Source of the DNA: Azorinus chamasolen
Taxonomy: Eukaryota; Mollusca; Bivalvia; Cardiida; Solecurtidae
Assembly: GCA_963576725.1 (NCBI GenBank)
Contig: OY755240.1
Location: 14,624,378-14,688,377 of the forward strand
Reading direction: 5' to 3'
DNA: 64,000 bases
A program made the position numbers and the translations under genes. A model generated the notes under the pieces. That model had not been told where the DNA came from. It made no database searches and saw nothing but the letters and a program-made list of their open reading frames with translations. Numbering within the stretch: the stretch's first letter is position 1; each line of letters opens with the position of its first letter. Below, piece by piece: positions 41,692 through 51,837 of the stretch.

Positions 41692-44600
41692 CTACTTTCC
41701 ATTCATGACGTTCACTGTCTCTATGTCGACGAGCTCTATGGTAAACCTGAAAAACAAAGACAATACGAAATGAAATTGCTGAACTGACGCAATGGAATAC
41801 AGTGAAATCCCTCAAAACCGGACGTTCAATTCAGTACAAATATCGGTCTTGTAGACAGGTGGCAGTTTAATGCATGGTGAAAGTCATGCAGAAAGCTCCT
41901 AGGAGCTTTCTGCATGCCTTTCACCCTGCGCTAAGCACCTTCTTGTCTAAAAGTATCTACATTCTTATCTTCTAGAATTCCGGGTTAGACGGGTGTTACT
42001 GTAGCCCATCACTGTTATCCCATTCACTCATAGGCTATTTATAGATCCAACCTATTTGAATAAATCGACCGAAAAGGAGCATTTAATCGGAAAAAGAAAT
42101 CTTTAGAATAAGGGTAGTTTTGAAACCATTGTTAAGACGTGCATTTGCTCATATGGAACAAATGCTCTATTTATCACAATGGTTTCAAAAATGACTTTTA
42201 CAGAGGATTCAAAAGGCGTTAATATGATGGAATGGGTTAAATGGTAGCTTAAATCAAGTTTGAAATAAATGTATTAAAAGAGTTTGTATGACAACAAAGT
42301 GCACACCTCAATCAGAACTCTCTTTTATAGGTCTTCTGATCTGTGTCATCGCTGTCTATAAATGTCAGTTCAAACGCTTTGTTCACTATTTCGTCTGCAA
42401 AAATGTCGTCTACTGCAATTTTCTTTTTTTTCCTCTCATTTTCAACCACATGGTTTTTAAGTAATACATGTACGAATATTTGGTACAGTAAAATCCCGCT
42501 AATGCGACCACCTAAAAGAAGTATAATTATGGGCGCTAGATGCAGGTGGTGGCTTAATGCATGACAAAAGTAATTCAGAAAGCTTTCTGCATTACTTTTG
42601 CCCTGCTTCAAGCAACCACCTGCCTATAAAGGCACCTATGTGTATTCATTAAGTGGTCGCATTAGAGAGGGTTTACTTTATCTAATTTCGATCCATCTAA
42701 AGTGTTTGTAAATGTTATGGCAGATTCGCCATTGGTAACAGAAGAGTAAAATGTGACATGTCTAAACTATTATCCCGCTATTCAATGGTCGTTTGACTAC
42801 ACTCTCATCTCACAGATTCTCTTTTCTTAGTTATTGTTAACATTGATCAATCTACTAGTACAGTAAAACCTCTCTAATGCGACCACTTAATGAATACACA
42901 TGGGTGTCTTTATAAGCAGGTGGTTGCTTAAAGCAGGGGCAAAAGTAATACAGACAGTTACTCTAGTCATGCATTAAGCTACCACCTTCATCTAGCACCC
43001 ATAATTAGACTTCTTTTAGGTGTTCGCATTAGCGGGATTTTACTGTATATCGACTTCTCATTTTGATGATCTCAATAGCATCTAAAACCCAGTTTTTTTT
43101 ATAGCTGCTGGGAACCAAGTACACATGATGAGAATATCCAGGGGCTTCACGCATTAGAATAAATTAACCCTTTACTCCATGAATATTCATAATATAAGAA
43201 ATAACGACAGCATGAATATTAATCAGATTAGTTATTGTTATAACACAGGGACACAGGATGTTTTGGCCGTGGAAGAAACCGTAGAATCATATCTACACGT
43301 GTAGTATTTCATAAACAATAGCAGACCCTGATCACATGGCTCATACAGGAGAACTATGTTTGCAAAGGAGTAGAAAGTCGTACTTATGGAATAAAGGGTT
43401 TAACCCTTCGCTTGCTATTCACGTCAATATACCTACCTGTAAATAGTGAAGACCCTGATGAGAGAGCTCCTGCAGGAGCTGTCTCATCAGGGTCTGCACT
43501 ATTTACAAGTTGATTGTGCAACCCGTACACTCCACAGCAGTGATTGCACAGCGATGTACACAGTGAATATATATATGTTAATACACAACAAGGCATGGGT
43601 AAAGAAGGAGAAATGTGTTTTAAAATTCAGCAAGAGAAGGGTTAAAGTACAATTTCAATTCGCAAAAAGATATTACTTCATGTAACATTGTTATCTTCGT
43701 CTTCAGCTTATCAAGCATGAGCTGTAGTATAATATCTATAGCAGTTCATTGTAAACAGAGCAGACCCTGATCAGACGGTTCTTACAAGAGCCGTCTGATC
43801 TGGTTCTACTCTGTTTGCAAAGGTGTGAGTAAGCTCGAGCGTCATAGGTAAGTGGTGTGTTGGAAATACATGTACTAAAATCGTCAGCTCTTCATGGAAC
43901 TCTGTATTGTGACCATTCATTCAAAAGAATCCAAATCTTACAAATACCAATTGTCTACTACCATCTAACATATGAAAGTTTCCTTTACTAGGGGAAGGTC
44001 TTATTTAATGTTGTTAGAACTTGTGACCTAACCCTTTTTCCTTTATGCCAATGTATAGTAATGAAAGATAAGTGTCTGTAAATTTCTTGGAAATAAAATA
44101 TGTTTAAACTAAACTGTCCAGAAAACACAGTTCCAAAGATTGGTCACAGCATTAAGAGTTTGATGCAGATATAAAGAAGATGGAAAATGGAAACAATCAG
44201 CGAATATATCTACCTTTTTTCTGGTATCTTTAATTCTGTTGTAAGGAAATTGAAGAACTTCTGAAAGTATTCTGGATTGGAGCCCGACTTGAACACGGCG
44301 ATTGAACGTATTTGTACTATCATAGCTGGGTCGGTGCTTCCGGCTTTACAGATTCTAGCATCAGGGACCACTATCACAGCAATTACCTGAAATATAAGAA
44401 TATACAGTGAAACACCATCTAAACCGGACGTGACATTTAGTATAAATATCGGCCGTGGAGACAGATGACAACTTAATGCAAGATGATTTGGTTTGCTTTG
44501 TGTTTTATCGGGTTTTACGTCCTTTTAATAGTACATGTAAATAGTTATATCACGACGTCCAGCTAATGACAGGTGGAGGAAGACCACAGAGGTTCATCTG

Positions 44601-47402
44601 TGCACGGAGCATAATGCAAGATGAAAGTCTTGCAGAGAGCTTCTATGAGAGCAATCTGCATGACTTTCACCCAGCATTAAGCAGTCACCTGCCTTAAAGT
44701 ATCTAACTTTTCAATACTAGAATTCCGATTTAGATCTGTTTTATTGTATTTGTATTACTAATCGATTAAATTGTATGTACTGTTACATAATTATTTTGAA
44801 ATAAGATGCCGAATTTTCTACGAACACGCCTGTTCGTGTAAGTTTAAAGCGTCTTGTTGTGACACCCTACATGTGCACACTGTTTGTAACCAGCTAATAC
44901 ACTAATTAACTCGGCGTCTCATCAGGATCCAAACTGTTTAAATTTCCATTTATGTTCTGAGAAGTAAAGTAAGGAAATTTTCTCTGAGCTAGCAAGGGGA
45001 CTTATATATTGTCTAGCAATACATATGAGGCTAGCAAGGGGAACTATATAATATCTAGCAATACATATGAGGCTAGCAAGGGGAACTATATAATGTCTAG
45101 CAATATATATGAGGCCAGCAAGGGGAACTATATAATGTATAACAATACATATGAGGCTAGCAAGGGAAACTACATTTGTATATAATGTCTAGTAATACAT
45201 ATGAGGCTAGCAAGGGGAACTATATAATGTCTAGCAATACATATGAGGCTAGCAAGGGGAACTATATACTGTATAGCAATACAGTAAATCCCTTCTAAAG
45301 CGATCAGTTTACGAAACCAGACGGAAATTTCTGCATTACTTTCGTATTGTATTAAGCTACAACTTGTCTTCATGGCCCATGAGGAGGTTTCCTTAAAGGG
45401 GTTCAGGTGAAGATAAAACACTCGTCCATTTTCCTGTCGCATTCATGACAACTTTGAATACACTTTAATCCTTTATTCTATAAGTACGCTTATACACATA
45501 CTTGCAAACAGTGTAGACCCAGATCAGACGGTTCCTACAGGATCAGGGTCTGCTCTGTTTGCCTATGGAATAATATAGATCCGATTCTACAGTTTTCTGC
45601 TTTAGCCAGATTAACTCAGCGTCTCATCAAGATCCAAACATTTTGACATCCTGGGTCCATGCTTATAAAGCTTTTTAGATTGCATTTTGGTAGACAAATT
45701 GATCATGGCTTGAAGTTTGAAAATGAAGTAGGTGAACAGAAATCTGTAAAAATAATTTCCCCAGCAGGCTAAAGGTTAATGTGCGATGAATGTCATGCAG
45801 AAAGCTCCTAAGCTTTCTGCAAGATTTTCGCCCTGCATTAAGCTACCACCAGTCTCCAAGACAGATATTTATACAAAGTTTAACGTCCGGTTTAGATGGG
45901 GTTTATTGTAGATTAATTGCTTTAATAGCACATGAAAACAGGAATTTTCGGCAATGACACGGACATGTAGGATTATATCTTTTATTATATCGTGAACTAT
46001 AAATTATGAAGTGTATAATTATAGTGATACGTCACCGCCGGTCTTTCGTACAAAGTGGCACCAGCTTCAAAAGTGTGCAGACATGATAGTATACAGTGGA
46101 ATAAATGTAAGATTGACTAAAGGAAATAGTAATGTATTCTATTTAAAGCACAGTCATGTCTGGGGCATATTTATATCAAGTGAAACCAGAGCATTCATTT
46201 AACATGTTAATATCCTCGTCTGACAGATAAAGGGAGGGGGGGGGGGGGGGGGGGGGCAGGAAAGTAATGACCTGACGTTAACATTTGCAAGATTATACTT
46301 ATTCGGCGTTTCATCGCGATCTATAAAATGTCACTACCCTGGTTACAGTATTGAATACATAAGCCGCTTGGTTACTGTTTTAAGACACGAACTATATCTG
46401 TGTATAGATATGGAGAGGAAATGTATTCATTCTGGAACTGGATCAATGCTTATAAAACTTTTAGATGAATCTGAGTTCGTTCTCAAGTTTTTGATTGGTC
46501 AGATTTGAGCCTTTGCAACAGATAAAAGTGCGTGCTCATATACTGAAATCGTTAGTTCTCCACCAAACCCTATGGTGTGACCACTCTTTAGAATCATCAC
46601 TTCTTGGCAACAAGCTGAGGTTTGGTAGAGATATAAATAAGTTTGGATTATGTCTCTCATCAGGACCTTTGATGGTGGTATTGACTGTCTTATCACGTAA
46701 ACTGTAAATACAAATGTACCATGTCAGACAGATAGAGGCACTGACGAGAATGTAATGACCTGTCTTTAACCTTTGCAAACCACCTTTGCAACAATGTGGA
46801 CAAGATTAGATCATGAGTTACTCGGGGGCCTCAATTTCACATCCTATTTACATCTTTGTAATAAAAGGAGAAAACAGAACTGACAGTAGAATCAGTCCAA
46901 AGCGGCCATTCATTTATTGCACATAGGAGTCATATAAAACAGGTGGTTGCTTACTGAAGGGCAAAGATAATTACTTGTGAACTGCATTAAGCTACCGCCT
47001 GCCTTACATACTCCAACAATATACCTAGTTTTGTAGGTCACGTAAAAATGTGTGTTTTTAAACTGATAACGTTTAATTAAATAATTACACCATCAATATA
47101 AATCAGATGAATTTTAATGACGTCATATGAAAACGCTTTTTTATCAATGACAGAAATCACAGTTATAGTATTATTCTCAGAAATAATAAAATCAGATACT
47201 ATTTTTGTAAGCAAACAGACCAGACTATGATACTGTGTTAAATGCGTATTGCTGGGAAAACGATTGACTAGCTCAAAGGTGCAAAACTTACCTCTATTGG
47301 CTTATTGGGGAGTACATCAGATATGCATTTCGAAAATCTCTCCTCAAATCCCGGAGGAATGTCCGAGGCCGGCAAACTTGTGTAGCAGTAACAGAGTGGC
47401 AT
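41692..47402 (-). CDS. MIF/D-dopachrome tautomerase family gene, copy B (three exons, 112 aa)
   Basis: Exon 1 is 47402-47292 (37 codons, MPLCYCYTSLPASD, ending PNKPIE) with donor GTAAGT. Exon 2 is 44386-44214 (173 nt; VIAVIVVPDARICKAGS, RSIAVFKSGSN, FFNFLTTELKIPEK) with acceptor TTTCAG and donor GTAGAT. Exon 3 is 41746-41692 (CAG acceptor; completes Arg, then FTIELVDIETVNVMNGK, stop TAG). Phases 0 and 2 fit the animal MIF layout, and 112 residues fits the usual ~115. The N-terminal Pro, PNKP Lys and RSIAV Ile are kept; CxxC is lost. The C terminus stops right after NGK, without the usual GxxF/W-type ending, so the subunit-contact tail may differ. Exon 3 is assigned by splice phase plus the V-D-x5-N-V-x-N-G pattern and is the least certain exon. 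Introns hold many MITEs. Confidence 0.8.
41798..42003. mobile_element. TA-3 MITE in MIF-B intron 2
   Basis: TACAGTGAAATCCCTC and GACGGGTGTTACTGTA. Uninterrupted CAATTCAGTACAAATATCGG gives the empty version of the site filled at 12014. Confidence 0.85.
42015..42240. mobile_element. T3 MITE in MIF-B intron 2
   Basis: TTATCCCATTCACTCATAGG to GATGGAATGGGTTAA. The palindrome TTTGAAACCATTG / CACAATGGTTTCAAA has one arm damaged. Confidence 0.75.
42484..42680. mobile_element. TA-1 MITE in MIF-B intron 2
   Basis: TACAGTAAAATCCCGC to GAGAGGGTTTACTTTA, with GCGACCACC and GGTCGCATT. The apex is shortened to AGAAAGCTTTCT. Confidence 0.85.
42859..43047. mobile_element. TA-1 MITE in MIF-B intron 2, opposite orientation
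   Basis: TACAGTAAAACCTCTC to GCGGGATTTTACTGTA. The right arm is partly deleted near CAGACAGTTACTC. Confidence 0.85.
43164..43403. mobile_element. T5 TTAA MITE
   Basis: TTAACCCTTTACTCCATGAA to TATGGAATAAAGGGTTTAA. The core right half is truncated (GGAGAACTATGTTTGC). Shares its right TTAA with the T4 element. Confidence 0.85.
43400..43645. mobile_element. T4 TTAA MITE abutting T5
   Basis: TTAACCCTTCGCTTGC to CAAGAGAAGGGTTAA. Palindromic core with the apex CTCCTGCAGGAG. The frames 43384-43596 and 43446-43685 span it and are not genes. Confidence 0.9.
43740..43830. repeat. Isolated MITE core palindrome
   Basis: GTAAACAGAGCAGACCCTGA to TCTACTCTGTTTGC without T-class termini nearby; apex GTTCTTACAAGAGC. 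Confidence 0.6.
43887..44175. repeat. Old family C foldback beside MIF-B exon 2
   Basis: Left arm TTCATGGAACTCTGTATTGT and right arm ATTGGTCACAGCATTAAGAG, then TTTGATGCAGATATAA. A comparable C relic sits beside MIF-A exon 2 (1083-1180), suggesting it was present before the gene duplicated. Confidence 0.5.
44403..44748. mobile_element. TA-3 MITE interrupted by a SINE
   Basis: TACAGTGAAACACCATC to CTGTTTTATTGTA, with CCGGACG and GTATCTAAC. The left GGTGGCAGCTTAATGC-type arm is split by the SINE at 44487-44611. Confidence 0.8.
44487..44611 (-). mobile_element. 5'-truncated SINE nested in a TA-3 MITE
   Basis: The minus strand carries CTTCCTCCACCTGTCATTAG and CTGGACGTCGTGATATAAC, the same 3' body as 3046-3286. 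Flanked by the 13-bp duplication TAATGCAAGATGA (44474-44486 and 44612-44624). Confidence 0.85.
44990..45282 (+). repeat. 42-bp minisatellite, about six to seven units
   Basis: Unit starts GAGGCTAGCAAGGGGAACTA and ends TCTAGCAATACATAT. Units vary by single bases and one carries a short insertion (TTGTA). It lies in MIF-B intron 1. Confidence 0.9.
45283..45400. mobile_element. TA-class MITE fragment
   Basis: TACAGTAAATCCCTTCTAAAG, then AAATTTCTGCATTACTTTCG and TTAAGCTACAACTTGTC. No right terminus. Confidence 0.5.
45465..45650. mobile_element. T5 MITE fragment
   Basis: TTAATCCTTTATTCTATAAG with AGATCAGACGGTTCC/CAGGATCAGGGTCTGC. The right terminus is replaced by a T2-like GCGTCTCATCAAGATCCAAA end. 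Confidence 0.5.
45740..45912. mobile_element. TA-3 MITE right part
   Basis: GCAGAAAGCTCCTAAGCTTTCTGC apex, then GCCCTGCATTAAGCTACCAC and GTCCGGTTTAGATGGGGTTT, then ATTGTA. The left terminus is absent. Confidence 0.55.
45913..46430. other. No gene; one G-run
   Basis: A roughly 20-base G run lies at 46234-46256. The frame 46011-46202 has no recognised motif. Confidence 0.4.
46437..46507. repeat. Single arm of family H foldback
   Basis: ATGCTTATAAAACTTTTAGA, then TTTGATTGGTCAGATTTGAG; no opposite arm. Confidence 0.6.
46555..46640. repeat. Family C foldback, shortened
   Basis: CTCCACCAAACCCTATGG on one side and AGGTTTGGTAGAG on the other; the centre is rearranged. Confidence 0.55.
46905..47045. 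mobile_element. TA-4 MITE remnant
   Basis: TAGGAGTCATATAAAACAGG, then TGGTTGCTTACTGAAGGGCA and TTAAGCTACCGCCTGCC. Both termini are lost. Confidence 0.5.
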
Positions 47403-47443
47403 TGCTAGATGTGACACCGGGCGAGCTATAAGGTCGGTTTATA
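47403..47443 (-). promoter_or_regulatory. Conserved block upstream of the MIF-B start codon
   Basis: Matches 4850-4891 upstream of MIF-A (minus-strand GGTGTCACATCTAGCA). The TATA-like string reads CCTTATAGCTC here, weaker than in copy A. Confidence 0.25.
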
Positions 47444-47476
47444 TGTCCTGGACGATAAGTGATCCAGCTTGTACGA

Positions 47477-47886
47477 TACAGTAGAACCTGTCTTAACCCT
47501 TTCCCTGTTCTATGTTTATTCAAAATTTCAATAGCTACTGAATATTCATTAACAAAAATACTTCAAAGAAATATGGATGATGGAACATTGTAGAAACTAA
47601 AGACACATCTTTCAAAGTCTATGAGCAAACAGAGTAGACCCTGTTCAGATGGCTCCTCTAGGAGCCATCTGATCTGGGTCTACTCTGTTTGCAAATGCGT
47701 GAAAACACGTCTATATGATGGAAAGGGTTAAGCGACCTTACATTTACTGGACACGGGGATCTTACAAACAGGTGGTTGCTTAATACAGGTAATGCAGAGA
47801 TTTCTGAATTACTTTTGACCTGTATTAAGCTATCACCCGCCGTACAGACCACTTATTGACGGTCGCTTAAGACAGGTTCTACTGTA
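47477..47886. mobile_element. TA-4 MITE carrying a nested T1 element
   Basis: TACAGTAGAACCTGTC and GACAGGTTCTACTGTA. The inner T1 (47493-47731) sits in the TTAA of CTTAAGCGACC. Arms GGTGGTTGCTTAATACAGGT follow. Confidence 0.9.
47493..47731. mobile_element. T1 TTAA MITE nested in TA-4
   Basis: TTAACCCTTTCCCTGTTCTA to GATGGAAAGGGTTAA; core apex CTCCTCTAGGAG. The flanking TTAA on both sides is exact. Confidence 0.9.
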
Positions 47887-47965
47887 ATTACACTCTAGAG
47901 GTGTGCGTCAAGTGTGTACATACACCAAGTTATACAACTAATAGTTTATAGATAACGCTAATAGT

Positions 47966-48218
47966 TAACCTTATACTCTATGAAGGTTAATGTCAGAAAT
48001 AGTGACTGTGAATATTAATTAGATGATATTTTGTAATCAGGTTCATGAACACATGAACTTTTACCATGACAGAAACTGTAGAAATAGATCAATGTTATTT
48101 CATAAGTAAAAAAGGAGCAAACCCTGATCAGACGGCTCCTTTAGGAACCGTCTAATCTGGGTCAACTCCGTTTGCAAATGCGTCAAAATGGTGTCACCTT
48201 GGAGTGAATGGATAGGGT
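47966..48218. mobile_element. T5 TTAA MITE
   Basis: TTAACCTTATACTCTATGAA to CTTGGAGTGAATGGATAGGG. Core CAGACGGCTCCTTTAGGAAC, then CGTCTAATCTGGG. The right TTAA is lost. Confidence 0.65.
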
Positions 48219-48382
48219 TTTACGAAAGTACACTACAACATTATCACATACCGGTATCTATTAATGAAACGTAATCGCTGTCTTGGAAAGAATGGTTTAG
48301 TCCCCGACCAGCCGTAATGTGCCAGACCAGGCTTCTGGTCAGGGTCTGTCCTGTCTGCCAATTCGTTTTCTGTCTTTCCACA

Positions 48383-48560
48383 TACAGTAAAGCCCCTATT
48401 TACCAGATTTTTCTAGTAGAGATACCTTTTGGCAGGTGGCTGAACGTCACGCAGAAAGCTCCTCGAAGAGATTTCGGCATGACTTTCATTCTGCATTAAG
48501 CTACCACCTGCCAAAGACCGTCTGGCAATTAAACGTCTGGTTTAGAGAGGTTTTACTGTA
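48383..48560. mobile_element. TA-3 MITE
   Basis: TACAGTAAAGCCCCTATTTAC to GAGAGGTTTTACTGTA. Apex GAAAGCTCCTCGAAGAGATTTC. Confidence 0.85.
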
Positions 48561-48740
48561 GTGTAAAATTTCAATCAAATACATTCTAATATTCGTGATC
48601 TTCAGATCATGGTCTACACAGATTGATTAATCAATGGTCATGTTAAATTGTTATAATGCCAATTTTTATAATTGAATTAGTCACGATAAATAACCCCTTT
48701 AAACAGGAAGTTGAAATTAGTATAATTGTCTTTGAAACAG
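48561..48740. other. Unassigned spacer
   Basis: AT-rich; contains TTAATCAATGG strings but no defined repeat. Confidence 0.3.
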
Positions 48741-48743
48741 ATA

Positions 48744-48845
48744 TTGAGCTTTCTGCACGACTTTAACCCTGTATTAAGCAGCCACCTGCCTAAAAGACAA
48801 AAATTGTTCTACATTTAAATTCCGGTCTAGAATGGTATTACTGTA
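48744..48845. mobile_element. Right half of a TA-3 MITE
   Basis: TGAGCTTTCTGCACGAC, then CTGTATTAAGCAGCCACCTG and TTCCGGTCTAGAATGGTATT, ending ACTGTA. Confidence 0.65.
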
Positions 48846-49135
48846 TTTTCAACAACTTAATATAACAAAATAATAACTGCATTTTAATTGAACTTTTGGA
48901 CAAAAAGCAGCACTTGTAGTATTGTGGGTTTAAAGAAAAATCAAGTTAGGCTTTCGTATACTTTAATAAATCAACACAATTATAACCCAGGTACATAACA
49001 TTTACTTCAAAAGAAATAGTTCCGTTTTGGATATCAACTTACCAATAAGTTCATGCTCTGATCACAGTCATCGTATGTGTACATTTATTTCTGTTCCGTC
49101 CATAAACTTTCATAGAATAAATAGAATGTTTGTAC

Positions 49136-49279
49136 GTTACAGTGAGATATCGATTTTTATTTTCATTGTATAACTAGGGAGATAATTCAAATATTTCCGC
49201 TCGACTAAAACCTCGTGGAAATATAGAGTTATCTCCCTTCTTATACAATGAAAATAAAAATCGATATCTCACTGTAACC
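49136..49279. repeat. Foldback palindrome upstream of a LINE
   Basis: Arms start GTTACAGTGAGATATCGATT and continue through TTTTCATTGTATAA and GGGAGATAA. The centre CGCTCGACTAAAACCTCG is unpaired. Arms are about 55 bp. Confidence 0.85.
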
Positions 49280-49440
49280 TACAAAATATCATCTATTTAA
49301 TTTGATTAGATCTATTATCCTATCTTATTTATTATTTTATATATATTTTATATTTTATTAGTTTTACTTTTTCTTATTGTCGCTGTCTAATTATTCGACA
49401 CTGACAGCCAACCGACTACAAGGCGGCTTTCAGAAACAGA

Positions 49441-51837
49441 TAAGTTGTACAATGACGTCTTTTCTTTTACGTGAAAGTATATATTTTGCTAGAGAAAGCA
49501 ATTCGAAATTGTTTCCTGGACGTCCGCCAGGCTTTTGATAGAGTGTCTCATACGCTACTTCTCACGAAATTATATAAAAGTGGTATAAATAAATACATAT
49601 TTAAAGTAATAATAAACATGCTTCGTAATACATACAGCTGCGTAAAATGTTCAGGTTACACGTCAGACTGGTTTCCAATTCTACAGGGAACGAGACAGGG
49701 ACAGGTTTTGAGTCCAAGGTTATATCTCATTTTCATTAATGATCTAATGGATAAACTATGCGCCTCAAGTTGTTGTTTTAAAATAAGAGATTGTAGCTTC
49801 GGATGTCCAACTTCTGCAGACGACATGGTTCTGATCTCACTAACTAAACATGGGTTAGATGAACTAATGGACATATGCCATGAAAATTCTATATCTGAAA
49901 GATACTTTTATAATGCAAGTAAATGTAAAGTGGTTGTATATAATGAATGTAAAGAGGATTATGAAAATCGCGAAAGAACTTGGTACTTAGGACCCGCAAA
50001 ATTTGAAGAGGATATTAAATATACTCATTTAGGTATTGAATGTAATAAAGACATGGATCTCACGAATGTAATATATGAAGCGTGTACGAAAATACGAAAG
50101 ACCTATTTTGGAATGACTGACTTAAGCTTACGTAATGACGGATTTCATCCCCTAACAGGCAGGCATTTATACAACACAGTGGTATTACTGACGGGTTTAT
50201 ATGGTTGTGAGCAATGGAATAGGTTGACAAATGATCATATTTCTATTTTAGAACGTGCTCACAAACAGTGTGTAAAACATATGCAAGCGCTTCCTCCGTC
50301 GACGAGATCTGATATAGCTTTAAGTTTGTTAGGTATGTTTCCCCTTGAATTTGAAAACGAAAAATTCTCTTCTTCGGTCAATTATGCAATGTTGACGAAG
50401 CGATAGGAATAAAGACTATGTTTATTTACCGCCTGGTTAGATATTTCAGTTGTCCTAGACAGTCGCTAGGTTTCATAGCAGACTATAGAATCTTTTCGAA
50501 ATATGGAATCTTGCAATTCTTAACCCTTTCCCTCATACAAACGTGTTTTCACGCATTTGCAAACAGAGTAGACCCAGATCAGACGGCTCCTAGAGGAGCC
50601 GCCTGATCAGGGTCTGCTCTGTTTGCTAATATAATTTGATAGATTTGTTCCTTTGCTTTCTAAAATGTCTACAATATTCCACCTTCCAGATTTCTTTATA
50701 ACTATTTTGTTAATGAATATTCAGTAAGTATTGAAATTTGGCCTAAATACAGAACAGGGAAAGGGTTAAACAATTATGTTGAAAACGCGGATTTCCCATC
50801 CCTGATTGCTTGGAAAGATACCGTCAAAAATGCGTTCTTCGCAAGGCAACACTTGAATACAGGAAAAGAATTTCTAGCGAGGGAAGTATCGTTAAATTTT
50901 TGTCTATTCAGACTGATATTAAGCCGAATAGCGACTGGAGGTTTGCCCAGTTATATTGTAATTACCTCCCTTTTTTGCAGAACTACTATATTGTTCATTG
51001 GATGGTTGTTCTCACGGAGATATTATACAGAGTGTCCGGAATGCGGATCAGTTATCGATGACATCGCCGTTCACCTTATACTATACTGCAGTAACACCGA
51101 TAAACACCGTCAAAAACTGTGGAGTCGACTACACCAATTTCTCGGCTCTGCAAATTTTGATATTTTTTGCCGTTTATCCCCGAAAGAGCAAATAATTGAG
51201 ATGATATCAGGGTTCCCCTGCTTATTAATTAGTGATGTTGAGAGGGTCAGATGTTTCAAAATAGTTTTGATACAAATACATAATATATCTTATATTTTGA
51301 AATTACGGTGCACTCCTGACTTTATGAACTTGTAGTTGCCCGGACAGGAGTCAATATTAAGATTTGATCATCGTATTGATTGTGTAAATCACATGATACA
51401 TACATAAAACCGGTATATTGATACATTCATCAATATTACAGTTCCTAAGACCGGGAGCGTTATCATGCCAAAGGAAAAACACATATAGATTTCCTAGGGT
51501 TATCCTCTTTGTTTCGTTTTCTAAAGAAGTGAACCGACTTGGGAAATATTTATATGTATATTTATTAGGATATATAATTTCCATTATGTATTGGCTTGTA
51601 AATTCGACGGACTTAGGCATCTTATTTGCATACAGTCAAACGTGAATCTTGTATGTATATATACATACATGCATAACATACAGTTAGTAGAAATACTTAT
51701 TGTATGTATATATATGTAAATAGTTTGTAGATAACGTTATCATCATTTTTTTCATTTCATTCATAAATGTATTGTATTATATTGCTTGTGATGCTCTCCA
51801 TAAGTGGAGGAAATAAAGAATATCTATCTATCTATCT
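49441..51837 (+). pseudogene. Non-LTR retrotransposon (RT plus C-terminal Cys motif), split by a T1 MITE
   Basis: The frame 49471-50406 (311 codons) begins inside the RT domain: CFLDVRQAFDRVSHTLLLTK, then GTRQGQVLSPRLYLIFINDL, and SADDMVLIS, the place of the catalytic F/Y-x-D-D (both Asp kept, aromatic residue replaced by Ser). It continues into the thumb (GLYGCEQWNRL). A frameshift near 50406 and a T1 MITE at 50520-50769 follow. Then AWKDTVKNAFFARQHLNTGK and CPECGSVIDDIAVHLILYC, the C-terminal zinc-knuckle-like module, end near 51335. The 3' UTR ends GGAAATAAAGAAT plus (TATC)n at about 51817-51837. The 5' half, including the endonuclease, is absent. The clade is not resolved. Confidence 0.85.
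50520..50769. mobile_element. T1 TTAA MITE inserted in the LINE frame
   Basis: TTAACCCTTTCCCTCATAC to GAACAGGGAAAGGGTTAA; core apex CTCCTAGAGGAG. Taking it out with one TTAA leaves a continuous frame across the site (GILQFL before, NNYVENADF after). Confidence 0.95.

Noticed and set aside
41474..41815. 113-codon minus-strand frame as a separate gene
   Set aside because: It overlaps MIF-B exon 3 in another frame, plus T2 and TA-3 MITE sequence.
44990..45282. CRISPR-like array
   Set aside because: The 42-bp units are directly tandem, with no unique spacers.
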